A program made the position numbers and the translations under genes. 64,000 nucleotides of DNA from Alentia gelatinosa (lineage: Eukaryota; Annelida; Polychaeta; Phyllodocida; Polynoidae). Of the stretch, positions 31,621 to 43,487 are shown in pieces. Below the pieces are notes generated by a model. The model ran no database searches, was not told the DNA's origin, and saw nothing but the letters and a program-made list of their open reading frames with translations. Position 1 is the stretch's first letter. Each line of letters opens with the position of its first letter. Location of the stretch: positions 6,457,694-6,521,693 of the forward strand of contig OX465584.1 in the NCBI GenBank assembly GCA_950022655.1. The letters run 5' to 3'.

Positions 31621-31889
31621 CCGTTACCTGGCCTATAATGTAACTAGGCCAGGCTTCCAGGCTAAGATATAAGCGACCACAGGAAGTAGAGCGCAGGATA
31701 TCTGCTGGGAGAGTGCAGGCCTACAGCCCGAGACGAGGCTGCCGATAAGCTGGTCGTTAGGTGGCGCCGTCATTAGTATTGATCTTATCGGACAGTCTGA
31801 CGCCTGGCGGGAAGGCTGGGAACTACACCCACTGACTTGTGATTCTCGCGCCGATTAGACGAGACGAGATTAGGGGCCTGTGTTCGGCT

Positions 31890-32450
31890 CACTCTCCTCC
31901 CAGATCTTTTGCGGCGCTAGCGCTTGCTTAATCTCTGCCCCGACGCAATACTGGTTCCCATGGTATCCACTAAGGATAGGGGGAACCAGCTAATTTTTCG
32001 GATGCAAAACAAGGCTACTGTCAAAGGTTATGAAAGTCAAACAGCTTATAGATTATGAGTTGGGACATATAGGAATGGGGAAATGCGCTATGTCCCCTAT
32101 AGCCTCTACTATAATAGAAATTTAGACCTCCCGATATGGCACCGATTCAAAAAGTCAATATCGGAGACATATCGGGAAGGTGCAAAATCGTAGACATGTG
32201 TCTAGACATGCCAATCCACGTGTTGTATTGGTTTTTTATCGGTGTCTAATCGCAGAAACGTGGTCAACTGCTCCGATATTAGGTAACCTTCCGATGCGAT
32301 TTTGATTTTAAATCGTGAGGTGCATCGTAGACCATATCGGAGCCATATCGTAGTAGGTGGACGCTGAGCTATACAGACAATCCAGCTGCTTCTTATTCAG
32401 CTTCAAATCACTGTATATTGTGAATCCACAGTTGAGTAGACTGCCAAAAT
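31890..32450 (+). repeat. Dispersed repeat family X, copy 2, interrupted by a MITE
   Basis: Matches family X to about 32100 and again from about 32373 (ACAGACAATCCAGCTGCTTC). The intervening 32101-32369 is a MITE of the GGCCCGGCGTCCACC family. Confidence 0.72.
32101..32369. mobile_element. MITE of the GGCCCGGCGTCCACC family, copy 3, degraded ends
   Basis: The interior matches 4383-4664 almost throughout (CCGATATGGCACCGATTC, GCAGAAACGTGGTCAACTGC). The termini have decayed (AGCCTCTACTA on the left, GTGGACGCTGAGCT on the right). It lies within family X copy 2, so it inserted after that repeat. Confidence 0.8.
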
Positions 32451-32514
32451 CTCTGCTAGGAGAGTGTGTTCGGCTGTGACACGGAGCGGCGGATTGAGGC
32501 TATGGGGTACATAG

Positions 32515-32880
32515 ATATTGTGCTATGGAGGTGGCCATCTTGCCCACCGACGCCGTTCAAAACCAAGGTTGGCGTGACCAATTATCAATGGATTCTATCA
32601 AAAATGATTTTTAGAGTTTGCCATTGGGAAATTCTAGCCTCGTTTCAATATCATCTATAGATTATAACAACTGATAAAAGTGGTGCCTATAAGGGCACAG
32701 AGTTATTGCTAGTTTCCCAATTATCCGCCAGGTGGTGACATATAGATAATATTGAAACAAGATTAAAGTTCATCCATGGCAAGCCTCAAAAAGCAAATTG
32801 GATAAAATCGATTGATAACCTGGTGTTTTGGACGGCGTCGCCGGGCATGATGGCTCCATCCATAGTACAATAGCTATGTG
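32515..32880. repeat. Diverged relative of dispersed repeat R35
   Basis: CCTATAAGGGCACAGAGTTATTG and CGCCAGGTGGTGACATATAG resemble the R35 phrases at 7.23 and 61.38 kb. The outer parts GACGCCGTTCAAAACCAAGG and ACCTGGTGTTTTGGACGGCG are inverted relative to each other. Confidence 0.45.
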
Positions 32881-33349
32881 CCTTGCAGTTCGGCGGTAAC
32901 GGTGTTGTCGAGGATATTAACTTCTTTTTGAACAGCAATGCTCTGAGAAGTATCTGAAATCTGCTCCGAATTGTTTGGGTAGGAAATATTCACCGGGTTC
33001 GAAGAACGAGGTCAACATTGCCGACCAAACACAAGAAAGATCAGATGTATCCTGATGATATCATATGACAAATTGGTTTCGGGAAGTATCTCCGTAATTC
33101 ATAGCTATAGGAGATGCCTGATAATAGTTGGCTCCTTAATGTCATGCCGCTTGGCTATAGATATATAATAGTAATTGTTTGTGATGACTTCCGATGACTC
33201 GATAAATAGATCCCCTTACTGATACAAGCAGCAGGTAGAGATTCTGCTGTAGACGGATAAGCGCAGGGCACGTAGGTTGTATTTCCTGTAGTAGAATTAT
33301 TGATAAGTCGATCGGATACGATCTCATATAATGATCACGTTTTTGTTAA

Positions 33350-33482
33350 CATCGGCAGCTTGCCGCAGCTTGCCGCAGCTTGCCGCAGCTTGCCGCAGCT
33401 TGCCGCAGCTTGCCGCAGCTTGCCGCAGCTTGCCGCAGCTTGCCGCAGCTTGCCGCAGCTTGCCGCAGCCTGCCGCAGCAGC
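33350..33482. repeat. 10-bp tandem array (TTGCCGCAGC), about 13 units
   Basis: The unit AGCTTGCCGC repeats perfectly until the last two, slightly altered copies (CCTGCCGCAGCAGCTG). A 10-bp unit keeps all frames open for 60- to 75-residue spurious ORFs on both strands. Confidence 0.95.
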
Positions 33483-33543
33483 TGTTCGTGGTACAATCTT
33501 TGATATCACTGACAAACAAAATGACCTGACACTGCATAATTAG

Positions 33544-33912
33544 TAGAAACCAAACGAGAGTCAGCCTTGTCAATGTTTATGCCACGATGGGCAGGTTGTG
33601 TATTACTACACGAGGCGTTAGCCGAGTTTAGTGAGTAGCAGACCTGACCAGAGTGGCATAAACATTGACAAGGCTAACTCGAGTTCGGTTTTGTATTTAT
33701 CCTACCCCATCTCACCAATATACAGAGAAAATTTTGTAATTATCCATGATAGTAGCGTTTTGACACTGCCGGATCTACTTTCGTTATCTGGTCCCTGATT
33801 GGTCCGTTTTTTTATTCACCTCGGTGCATAAATAACACTTTATTCAACGCTCCGTCAAATACATTGAGTCAATGTTAAACCTAGGGCGTTTTTTTATTAG
33901 GGGTAGGATAAT
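33544..33912 (+). mobile_element. Palindrome plus TTTATCCTACCCC module, family P, copy 2
   Basis: The palindrome arms are AAACCAAACGAGAGTCAGCC and GGCTAACTCGAGTTCGGTTT. They include ATGTTTATGCCACGATGGGC, and the apex is CGAGGCGTTAGCCGAG (33611-33626). The module follows at 33700-33912. It is nearly the same as 49119-49484. Confidence 0.85.
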
Positions 33913-33959
33913 TATACCGAACTGCATTGAGAAGTGTATAAATACACAATACTCCATCA

Positions 33960-34278
33960 GTTTGGCTGGGCTTCAATCGTCATCGAGGCAAAGCCATGTG
34001 AAGATTGTGGCACATCCAAAGGAGTGCTATATTGTTTATTTTACGATTTGAGGGCAGTTCTGAATTTATCTCACCCCTTTCACTGACATTAAATAACACC
34101 ACAGTATCAGAATAAGCAAAACTACTTGGCAAATCCAGTTTGTTAATACCGTATGACGTCATCTGATATTCACTCCACCATGGTCGTGGCGTAGTATTGT
34201 CACTTTACGGGGGTGATCATCGAGTATTTTCTTCTAACATTATTCTCATGGCTAAACTTGTACCAGGGGTGAGATAAG
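33960..34278 (+). mobile_element. Palindrome plus TTTATCTCACCCC module, family W-like
   Basis: The apex is CGAGGCAAAGCCATGTGAAG (33984-34003). The module runs from TTTATCTCACCCCTTTCACTG to CCAGGGGTGAGATAA. Its start resembles the family W module at 21.33 kb. Confidence 0.7.
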
Positions 34279-35884
34279 TGGATCACATGATGGGACTCAT
34301 GTACCTTACAGGGTGTTTGCATACAATTACTACATATCTTATTCCTCATAACATTTACAAATTCACATAGATATTTGCACTAATTTGTATTTTCACAAAT
34401 CGCTGCCTCCATTTTCATCTCACTTGTTATTCTAGGAAAGGCAAGTTAATTACAGTTATTCTCGGAAATGAGAAAAGATGGGACCATATCCTTTTGTTAA
34501 TGAGCAATAAATAGTAGTATAAAACACCTCAGGCAACCGTGATAAGCTAGAAAAATATCGGATATTACACTTCCAATACCAAGGTCTCTCATTTCCTGAG
34601 AATGATTAGATGAACCTGAGACCTAGCCTGGCTCCTGCCCCAATGAACAATGGTTGTTTACGCTTTGGACCAATCAGAACACAGCTTATAGATCGACCAC
34701 GGCGGGGCCGACCAACAAGAGTGGAGGAAACATTTAAACCAAGGCCAAAGTCATTGAGGTGAGGTGGAGAGACTTCAGGGACATTGTTCAAGCGTTATGC
34801 ACACTGCAACATTGAACATTTATTATGATGAAAGGCAGATTACTTTTGCACCATTGGTATGGATCTAATTAAGTTCGAATTATTATTGTGGGAAGCTAGT
34901 CGTTTATCTTCAGAGTGATTACTTATAGTCCTGGTTAGCTCTAATTCAGGGTAGACCTAACTCTTTTGGCATGGTCACAGCAACACAGTGACCTCACATC
35001 CCTGTGACCAGAGGAATAGGGATGAACAATAGAATACAGTTTGGTAACTTTAATATCCTGAGAGGCAATCCATAAACATACTGCAATATATTCACACTGT
35101 CATAGTGCTCACTTAGCGTCACACAGTATTACATGTAAACTCGTAGTAAAAGATATAGACCCAAATCTAGTGATTTGGGTCTGTGTTAATTCATAACTCC
35201 AAGTCCATTAGATCAGGTCTGTGTAGTCAATCATACTCAGAAATGTCCATTATCTCTTGAATATTACTTTCCTGGTTATTCTTTATCATCCATGTTCTGT
35301 CCTCAATAATTGCACATAATGTAATGATAAATGTTCACGACTCAATCCTCTGTGTTCACAATTTCCTGATGTTAGTCCAATCAGTGTTCTGTTCTTATAA
35401 GTCCAAAGTATCCTCTCTGTGTTCTCTCCCTTGAGAGTTAGATCCTTACACGTCGGTCTGTAAGTTTCTCACAAAGAGGATGGCTTCACACAGTGTTCAT
35501 TCACTGTAGGTGACTCCAATCCATGTAGAGCGAAGCCTCCGGCGCCTACAATCAAACCCATCCTCCAGCGAGGAATGGCCTTGCTCAGTTCTCTACCAGA
35601 TCTTATCCTTGTACTCAAATGCTGCTCTCAGCAGCGGCAGCAGAGGTATACTCCTCTGATGCTTACATCAGCAAGTCACATGATCATTCACTTACTTTTA
35701 TAGAAGATCCATTCTGAATTTTACTTCCGGCTATCACCATTTTGCTTTGTATTTAGCAGTTTTACGCACTTATGACTATATCATAATCAAACTATCTTTA
35801 TTTTAGAATCATAACATAATCTCGGACTAGCACGTAGTGCACTTTCTGTTGAATACAAACCATATGAGGAGGATGAATAATGAA
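34279..35884. other. Intergenic sequence, no recognised gene
   Basis: About 1.6 kb with short ORFs only. It contains one small palindrome (GACCCAAATCTAGTGATTTGGGTC, at about 35158-35181). No family shared elsewhere was identified. Confidence 0.4.
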
Positions 35885-36545
35885 GAAAGAGGATTGCAAA
35901 CACCTCTAAGCTCTGAAGGGACCAGTAGGGAGCCAACCCATGGGTTTGCAAACACCCCTAAGCTCTTAAGGGTGTAGGGAGCTAACCTATAGGTCCACGA
36001 ACACCCAGGGGTTCTGAAGGGGTCCGCAGGTAGCTAACCCATAGGTTAACAATCACCCCAGGGGTTTTGAAGGGGTCAGTAGGGAGCTGACCCTTAGGTT
36101 TACGAACACCCATGGGCTCTGATGAGATCGGCAGGGAGCTAATCAATATGTTTGCAAATACCCCCAAGCTCTGACGGGGTCAGCGGGGAACTAATTTATA
36201 GGTTTGCGAACACCCCCGGAATCTTAAGGGGTCACCAGGGAGCTAACCCATAGGTTTACCAACACCCCCGGGTTCTGGAGGGGTCTCCAGGGAGCTAATC
36301 CATAGGTTTGCGAACACCCAGGGGTACTGAAAGGGTGAGTAGGGAACTACTCTATAGGTTTACGAACACCCCCAGTCTCTGAAGGGGTCAGCAGGGAGCT
36401 AACCCATAGGTTTGCGAACACCCTCAGGTTCTGGAGGGGTCAACAGGGAGCATAGATTTGTGAACACCCCCGAACTCTGAAGGGATCATTTAATCCATAG
36501 ATTTGCGAACACCCCCAGGCTGTGAAGGGGTCAGGAGGCAGCTAA
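35885..36545. repeat. About 60-bp minisatellite (ATAGGTTTGCGAACACCCC)
   Basis: Around 11 imperfect units. Each has AACCCATAGGTTTGCGAACA, then CCCC(C/A)(A/G)GG, GCTCTGAAGGGGTC and AGCAGGGAGCTAA. Units diverge by 10-20 percent by eye. Confidence 0.9.
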
Positions 36546-36975
36546 TCCGTTAAGCCGATGGGAGATGAAGATTACCAGAAACCCACGTCGACGTCGTAAT
36601 CTCTGATATTACCACATGGGATGTCTTGTAGGGAAAAAATGTCAAAATCCAATCTGCTGGTTCTGCAGCCTTCGGAAGTTAATGCTCACTGCCAAGATTA
36701 TATCACAACCAGATTAAATTCGTAACATGAGGGGAAGGAATGTATCGGCATTTACGCTGTAAACTACAAACTATGTCCATCAAGCATGAAAATACAGCTG
36801 TGAGCAACCCATTAAGACATTAAGACAAATGAAATAAAGACAATAACTCCATCCTTCCTTTACTTCCATTACAAGAAAGAAACCTCGGTGAATGCCCACA
36901 TTCAGTTGTAAAGGTCTTTTGGAATCGGTGAGCATACCACATGATATCCTCTTTACTAGTTTCTTTTACTACCTT

Positions 36976-37397
36976 TAGAGGGGACCCCCACCTACCACGA
37001 TAGGCCACGACATGCTTCCCGATCGCTACGATTTGAAATGCCGAAATCATGACCTATCGGGAGGTCCCCGATAGCTCCAACAGTTTGAAATCGTAGAGCG
37101 TGGCAACGCCTTGGGAGGACCAATAACATAAACTATGCTCACGATAGCTCCATGACGAAACCAGCGGCTGCACACATACCCTACGACAGGCTACGAAATT
37201 TCCAACATGTTGGAAATTATCGGGACCTCTACGATTGGCGTTTTCATCGCAGCCTATCGTGAGCTGTAGTAGACGGAATCGCAGAAACCTGTTCCACCTA
37301 CCATGATTTTACCAGACCTCACGCTAGAATCTGAATGGTGTCAGGAAGGCCGTCGTAAGGCCAATCAGGATCAGAATCATGGTAGGTGGGGGAAGGC
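36976..37397. mobile_element. MITE, TIR CCCCCACCTACCACGAT
   Basis: CCCCCACCTACCACGAT on the left mirrors ATCATGGTAGGTGGGGG on the right. The interior is packed with short inverted words (CCTATCGGGA, TTCCAACATGTTGGAA). No ORF. Its style resembles the GGCCCGGCGTCCACC MITE, but the TIR is different. Confidence 0.75.
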
Positions 37398-37548
37398 TTT
37401 TAATGGCAGAGTAACTTTTAGAAAACCTGCTTTGTCAGAAATGCTAAGATGGCCATGGTGGCAGTGTGTTATAAAGTAGTACAAAGTTATTATGTTATTC
37501 AATGAGGATTCATCTTTTTCTGCTTAATTCAGGTGATGTGAAACTGTT

Positions 37549-37952
37549 TTAAGGCCACTCAAAAAAAAAACTTGTTTCTCATCACCAAGCCATGAAAAAT
37601 ATGATGAGGGCGCTTTTTTTTTTTTTTGCTGGATCAAAGATGGCTTAAAAGTGTCATAAAATGGGCTTTAGACATACAGTAAAACCCTGCATAAGCGGTC
37701 ACCCTCTGTTCCGGGCCCAAATGTCCGCTTATGCAGGGTGTCTGCGTACGCGGGGTTTTCAGATTTATACTGCTTATACATTGAAAGCACCCCTGACATG
37801 AGGAGCTTTAATTTGATACCAAATACACATACTTTTCATAATTTCTATCGAGGTTCATCTTATTTTGACCAAAAAAAAAAATCTTCTAAAATCGTTTTTG
37901 CAGATGCGCGCGGTGATGAGAAACAAGTTGTTTTTTTGAGTGGCCTAACATG
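37549..37952. mobile_element. MITE, TIR TAAGGCCACTCAAAAAA
   Basis: GGCCACTCAAAAAAAAAACT and CTTGTTTCTCATCACC on the left mirror GGTGATGAGAAACAAG and TTTTTTTGAGTGGCC on the right. It encloses a candidate Tigger/pogo-like terminus at 37678-37740. Confidence 0.75.
37678..37745 (+). mobile_element. Possible Tigger/pogo-like element end
   Basis: CAGTAAAACCCTGCATAAGC follows TA and is matched by an inverted subterminal word GCTTATGCAGGGT 40 bp later. Pogo/Tigger TIRs characteristically begin CAGT(A/T)(A/G)AACC; no opposite end was found nearby. Confidence 0.35.
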
Positions 37953-38304
37953 GAACTTTTATTTCAGTTAGTCGTAGGTGTACTGATACAAGGAGATAAC
38001 ACAGGCTGACTTTCTGAGAGTCCATTGAGGTATCTTTGTTTGTCAATTCCTGTGATCCCAAGATGTGAGGAAAGAGAAATACGATTCTCCTTTAAAAATG
38101 AGATGGGAAAAACAAAATAGGTACAAAATGTCTCAATTCATTCAGATGAAGCAACCGGAAGCCTTTGAGGCTGACCAGAAAGGTAGCGCGAAACCATTAT
38201 GTAGGAGGGCGGCTTCAAGGCAGTTGTGTGCATCAGCAGGCCCCCACAAAAACATGCAACACAGGTTTTCCTGATCAACGCCACTTAACGGTGAGTTCCT
38301 CACC

Positions 38305-38837
38305 TAAGTGGGATTCACACGATGGGATCCATGTACCTCACAGAGTGTTTGTCTGAGACCAATCCTGTTGAGATTCGGTACTGGAACGCAATCTCCTCGT
38401 CTGAATTGTATGGCTCCATTTTGCTGAGACAAGTTCTTTTTTCCTTGTAATTGTCGGCGACGATCACCTCTAACAAGGACCAGAATCTCATGAGATTTGG
38501 ACTTTAAACAGGTTTGAAATTTAGAGGATCATTTTGGTGAGACAAATGTACTTAACACATCCTCCCCTAGTCTGTGAGTCTCAGTGGTCCCAAATCCACA
38601 CGGGGAAGTTGCCTGAGTCAGCAACTGTGTACCCTGTGTACCCTGTGAGGGGTGTAGGGGTGAGACTATGTACCTGGTAAGTCTCCCCAAGTGAAATGAA
38701 TTCGCCATGTTACCCTGAGACTGTAGAACACCCCAATCTGTTAAACTTTGTACCTAGCTGGAAATAGTAGCCGACTGGTGCAAAGATGTGAAGTACACCA
38801 GTCTCAGGTCCATTTGTCCCACGTGTGAATCCCACTT
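38305..38837. mobile_element. MITE family H (TIR AAGTGGGATTCACACG), copy 1
   Basis: AAGTGGGATTCACACG at 38305 mirrors CGTGTGAATCCCACTT at 38822-38837. The interior includes TCTCATGAGATTTGGACTTT and GGTGAGACAAATG. Relatives are at 44803-45113 and 54216-54759. Confidence 0.8.
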
Positions 38838-38889
38838 GAGCCGAGTCCAACTTCATGCCTATATAGACACACAACAACCACACCTAGAC

Positions 38890-39118
38890 TGTGAACGATT
38901 GCAGGAGTGTCGTTTTCTGACAGATTAGACTGCTGGAACAAACAAGGGCATTTTATCAACGAGTCTTGGCTGTCTAAACTTCATAGTTGATAATTGTCTT
39001 GGTTTTAACTTGAAAAAAGATAAACATTATGATAGTTAGGCCTGCCAATGTATTATTGTGTATCCAGTTTTGGTGATCCTGTATTATCTAAGGTACATCT
39101 AAAGCATTATTTAGGTTC
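38890..39118 (-). repeat. Dispersed repeat Z (inverted copy of the 63.1-63.5 kb repeat)
   Basis: TTGATAATTGTCTTGGTTTTAAC, GGCCTGCCAATGTATTATTG and TATCTAAGGTACATCTAAAG match the inverse of 63097-63291 and 63292-63488. Confidence 0.7.
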
Positions 39119-39559
39119 ATACACTCAGTGATCCAATGTTAAATAAAACATTGCCAGGGGTTTGTTTGGCTGCAGGCAGATAAGGTGCGACAATGGCCTG
39201 TGGGGAAAGGTAAGACATGCACAGGTCTTTGAATCCTATGAATCCCAGCAGGAGGGGTGAGGTAGGCGGAGGGGTAGCCAAAGGAAGCAGGGACTGGAGC
39301 CAGACTAGAAAAAAGGTCAATTAACGGATAAAAATAGGGAGAACTTTGAGACGACGAAGAAACGTTGTCTGCGGGATCAGGCGACACTAAAGCTAGATCG
39401 CTGATTGGTCTGCTGTTTCTCGTCTCTTAGCGAGGACTGCACACAAGCCCGCAGGGACCGACCCCTCCTCCCGCCCACACGCCGCCCAAACGCCGCCCAA
39501 ACGCCTCAGGCCAGACAAGCTCCAACCCTCCCTTAAGAAGCTGTCAGGTGAATTACTTC

Positions 39560-39850
39560 TCCTTATAATATCGCCCATCGCCGACGGCCCAAATTGGATT
39601 GTGACGTCACTCCCACGTATGGCGCCCTCTCGTGGGAAACAAGAACACTGACGGCTGGTACCAGGGCCGGTAACGCGGTTTTATCCTGCCACCTCCCGGT
39701 TACCAGCGCCATCTGTTCCGGTTCCGGTTGGGGACGACCACTTCCGGCGTCTGTGAGAGACGCATGGTGCTCCCTGGTGGGATGCCTCGTTAGTATGTCC
39801 GGGCGCGGTGCAGGTCGGGTAGCGGATGTGGGGAGGGTAAGCAGGCATTG
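39560..39850 (+). promoter_or_regulatory. Candidate GC-rich promoter with CRE and splice donor
   Basis: An unusually GC-rich, CpG-containing stretch free of the dispersed repeats. It contains the full CRE palindrome TGACGTCA (39601-39608) and CCGGTTCCGGTT-type ETS-like words. Near its end, ATGTCCGGGCGCGG is followed by GGGGAGGGTAAGC, which could be a first exon ending in a GT donor at about 39838. A host promoter is inference; there is no downstream exon I can tie to it. Confidence 0.3.
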
Positions 39851-39941
39851 TTGTAGTCTCCTCCTCCTCCTCCTCCTACCTGACATTGGGTCCCCGTGCA
39901 GCGCACCTAGACTTGCTCAAGTCTTTAATTATGAACTATGG

Positions 39942-40243
39942 AGAAACCAAACAAGAGTTAGTTGTGTTGTTGTTTATTGCACGATGGCAAGATCATGTAT
40001 TTCTGCGCGAGGCGAAGCCAAGAACAGTAATACGCGATCTTGCCGGAGTGCAATGAACAATAACATGACTAACTCGAGTTTGGTTTAGAATTTATCCTAC
40101 CCCGGCCGCATAATTACTTCTACATTAACAGATGACGTCATTTGTCAAGTGTATCCCACTAGAGCGATATTTTTCATTTTTCTGAACTCCAGACTGAATA
40201 CATCTGTTAAGCCTATGGAGTTTTTTATTAGGGGTAGGATAAA
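39942..40243 (+). mobile_element. Palindrome plus TTTATCCTACCCC module, family P-like
   Basis: The arms are AAACCAAACAAGAGTTAGTTG and GACTAACTCGAGTTTGGTTT, with inner arms TTGTTTATTGCACGATGGC. The apex is CGAGGCGAAGCCAAG (40008-40022). The module ends TTTTATTAGGGGTAGGATAAA after GTTAAGCCTATGG. The arms share only their tips with family P. Confidence 0.8.
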
Positions 40244-41535
40244 TTCATTAGATGATTTAACACAATCAGAATAAAGTTCATTATAGTGTGTATCCTTCTC
40301 TGACTAACCCATGAATCAAAGACATGTCCACTATGAACAGAATCTCCTGTTTATGGCCCAAAGCCGCTCCCTGTTACCCTATACCTCCTCCTACCCCTTC
40401 CCTCTCCTCTCTTCCAGTTCCCTGGCTGCCTGTGTTGTCATAGCAATAAATTTCGCCTGCTCCTGACTGTGACCCGATTGAGATCAAAGTGAGAGGGTAT
40501 CAATCTCCCAGCACATATCCTGACCAGTAGCCAGGATATCTCTATGGAGAGTGTTGGATACACTGGAGCTAAACAGCGCCAGAAATCCACCACTATTACC
40601 GATTGTACCAGTCGCTGTATCCCATTGAGGAGGGTAGTCATAGGATGCAGGGACTGGAGCCAGTCTAGGCGTATGTCTAAGTTTGAAATAAATTAAGACC
40701 CTCATTATCGTCACTGCTTGATTGTATTTGTGTGTCAAGGGCATTCTTTAATCGACGATTTGTGACAAAGACCCCATACTTCGTCTTGGATTTGCTAAAT
40801 TAATTTACTATTACTGCAGCATTTGCCTATTTTGTTTATATCCTCTTATAGTCTGTTTGTGTTTACTGTTCTGAAAGTGAATAAAATGTTCTAAAAAAAA
40901 TAGGAAAATATAGGAGAGTTTCACGACATTCACAAACCTCCTCACATAGAAGAAGGGTATCGGGCTGTGGACTCGAGGTAGAGTCTAGGAGATACTAAGG
41001 AGGAAATTGTGTACAGAAAACATTAGATGATCGATGTAGGGGAAGATTGATTGTGACACAGGGACAGGGAACTAGCATTGAGTCTCTTGTTAGAAAATCT
41101 CTGAGAAAGCTTCAGACCATTGTAAAAAGTTCTCATCCCAAACTTCGAGACCTCCCTTTGTCCCTGAGGTGATGATATCTCCTGAAATCAGGCACACATC
41201 AGATCGCAGAAGATATTAGGGCAAGGATTGCAGATGCTATCTGTACATGTCCTATTGCTTGTCACATTCACAAGAATGAAATGTGAGACGTGGATGGCGT
41301 GCGACCACGAGTAAACTCCCGCCGTATTTTCAACCTTGGCGTCAGCTTGTTATCATTATTTCGGTTTGACCTATAGGTCAAGACCAAAATATATATGGGG
41401 AGACGGGGAACAGTTTTTGCGGCTTACATTATAATACATTAAAGTAATGTATTCTGAATAATTAGAGCCTCGATACCCTCGATACCGGTCCGGACCCGGC
41501 GACAGTAGTGTATTTTTATATATTGTATAGGCACC
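40244..41535. other. No recognisable gene
   Basis: 40615-40670 and 39235-39300 share GCAGGGACTGGAGCCAG(T/A)CTAG. Otherwise only short ORFs; no domain seen. Confidence 0.35.
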
Positions 41536-41561
41536 TGTTGCGGTTCAGTGTATTTATATAT

Positions 41562-41888
41562 ATTGCAACAGGCTTCCACCTCCCTCCCTCCCTCCCTCCC
41601 TCCCTCCCTCCCTCCCTAGCGTGTGGGTCCAGCGGGTGAGTTCGATCTGTATATTTATGTCACGTTGAGCCTCTGACTATGTCTTGTATGCTGGTGACCT
41701 ATGTGACCCGATTCCCTCGAACACGTCTGGTCTCGGCACCCGTTGCGGTTCAATGAATACCTATTAGCGGGTGGGTCTTGCTCTGGTCAGATGTGGTCCG
41801 CACCTGGCGCCCACGGGACATACCCGCTAGGGAGGGAGGGAGGGAGGGAGGAAGGGAGGGAGAAAGGTGGAAGCCTGTTGCAATATAT
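41562..41888. repeat. Foldback with (CCCT)n/(AGGG)n at both arms
   Basis: GCAACAGGCTTCCACCTCCC with (TCCC)n on the left mirrors (GGGA)n with GGTGGAAGCCTGTTGC on the right. A third copy of the left arm occurs at about 41983-42027. The microsatellite lies inside the arm, not outside it. Confidence 0.8.
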
Positions 41889-42117
41889 AGTCTATTTTTG
41901 TATTGGTCAAGACTCTGTCTCCAAGTACGGTGGTGCGTTCGTCTTGGATATGTATGTTACAGTAGTGTATTTTTATATATTGCAACAGGCTTCCACCTCC
42001 CTCCCTCCCCTCCCTCCCTCCCTCCCTTATTACTTATTTAAACCGTAATTTAAACCGAAATCATGGCAATGCCATGCCAACTTTTAATCCTTGTTTTCCC
42101 TCCCCTCACACAATATC

Positions 42118-42175
42118 TTTCGGCGAAATCGGGGCCCGATTTACGAAAATCGGGGTGCCGATTTTTCGCCGAGGG
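42118..42175. repeat. Short hairpin (TCGGCGAAATCGG)
   Basis: TCGGCGAAATCGG pairs with CCGATTTTTCGCCGA, with an inner CGATTTACGAAAATCG hairpin. No Pol III box or gene context was recognised. Confidence 0.55.
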
Positions 42176-42382
42176 AGTTCCCAACACATTCACAAGAATG
42201 GCTGATATTTTTATAGTCCAAGTATCTGTCACTATGTTGTTGGTTTTTTTGGTTTTTTTTATCAAATTTTATCAGGGAAATGCATTGTACATTGATCACC
42301 AAGTTCGGCAATGATGCCGTTCTTCCACTTGGGTCCAATTCCACTATGTGAATCTTTGTAATCATCCGGTGAACTAAAGAAG

Positions 42383-42606
42383 AAACCAACAAGTTTTGGT
42401 CAAAGTATGTTTTTCTCCACGAGTTTGATGCAGAGTGATATGAATGAGGTGACAGCCGAGTGAATATCACATAGCGTTCAAACAAGTTGAGAGAACGATG
42501 ACTTTGACCAAAAGGAGTTTATGTATTCATCTCACCGTTATACGAATTAAAAGAGAACGTACTGCAATACCTGTAGGGGAATGGGGAATGAGCTCCCAAT
42601 GTTAAG
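42383..42606 (+). mobile_element. Family S palindrome plus module, copy 2, right end lost
   Basis: ACCAACAAGTTTTGGTCAAAG to the apex GAGGTGACAGCCGAGTGAA (42446-42464), then TATTCATCTCACC and CCCAATGTTAAG. It breaks off there, where a family D element begins. Confidence 0.75.
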
Positions 42607-43487
42607 ATGTCTAGATGGTGTCTGTGACACCATTGTGACAACATAAGTAGCGCTGGCACAAGTGGCGCTGTAGTGTCACTGTTCACAACACAGACATTGT
42701 GACGCAACATGCGACAATAGATGTGACATGCGTTAAGAAATGTGACTCCGTTTTGTCCATTCTTACTTGCACTGTTGGTGCTGCTTTTCATGTCTGTCTA
42801 ACACTTTTGTCACAATACTAGTGAAACAGGTCCCAGGATTTATACTCAACACATTGACAACTGATAAGCACTGCCAACAAGACCAGGGACCTGTTTCACT
42901 AGTTTTGTGACATGTCTAGATGGCGTCTAGATGGTGTGTCCAGTTTCATAAGAACTAGACATTAGACTTTGTTTTGTCCATTCTTACTTGCACTGTTGGT
43001 GCTGCTTTTCATGTCTGTCTAACACTTTTATCACAAAACTAGTGAAACAGGTCCATGATGTGTAGATTTGTCTAATTCTCATGTTTGGGGTCTGTCTTTT
43101 CCTAAGGGCAGCTACTTGTGTTGTCACAAATCTAGACAACCCCAATGTCTGTATGGTGTCACAGACATGTCAAGAAACTAGTGAAGCAGGGAGCTGTTTC
43201 AGTAGTTTCGTGCCATGTCTAGATGGCGTCTGTGACACCATACAGACAGATCACAAGACTGCAGTTGATGACACGCGGAATTTCACTCACTTCTCGTAGG
43301 AATTAAGCAATGACACTTAAACATAAGTAGGGGATACATATGACCTATAATCCTTCCAAATATGAAGAAGATTGGCCGCTCCGAACCTCTAATATTTGAT
43401 AGTCTTTTTCCGCTGTTGCTTGCACTGTTGGTGCCGCTGTTGATGTCTGTCTAGGCCTAATGTCACGAAACTACTGAAACAGGTCCC
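42607..43487. mobile_element. Cluster of three family D MITEs (TIR GGGACCTGTTTCACTAG)
   Basis: Units of about 42607-42838, 42888-43056 and 43187-43487. The middle one is complete: GGGACCTGTTTCACTAG to CTAGTGAAACAGGTCC, about 167 bp. They share GTGACATGTCTAGATGGCGTC and TGCACTGTTGGTGCTGCTTT. A further left end is at about 62032. Confidence 0.8.
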
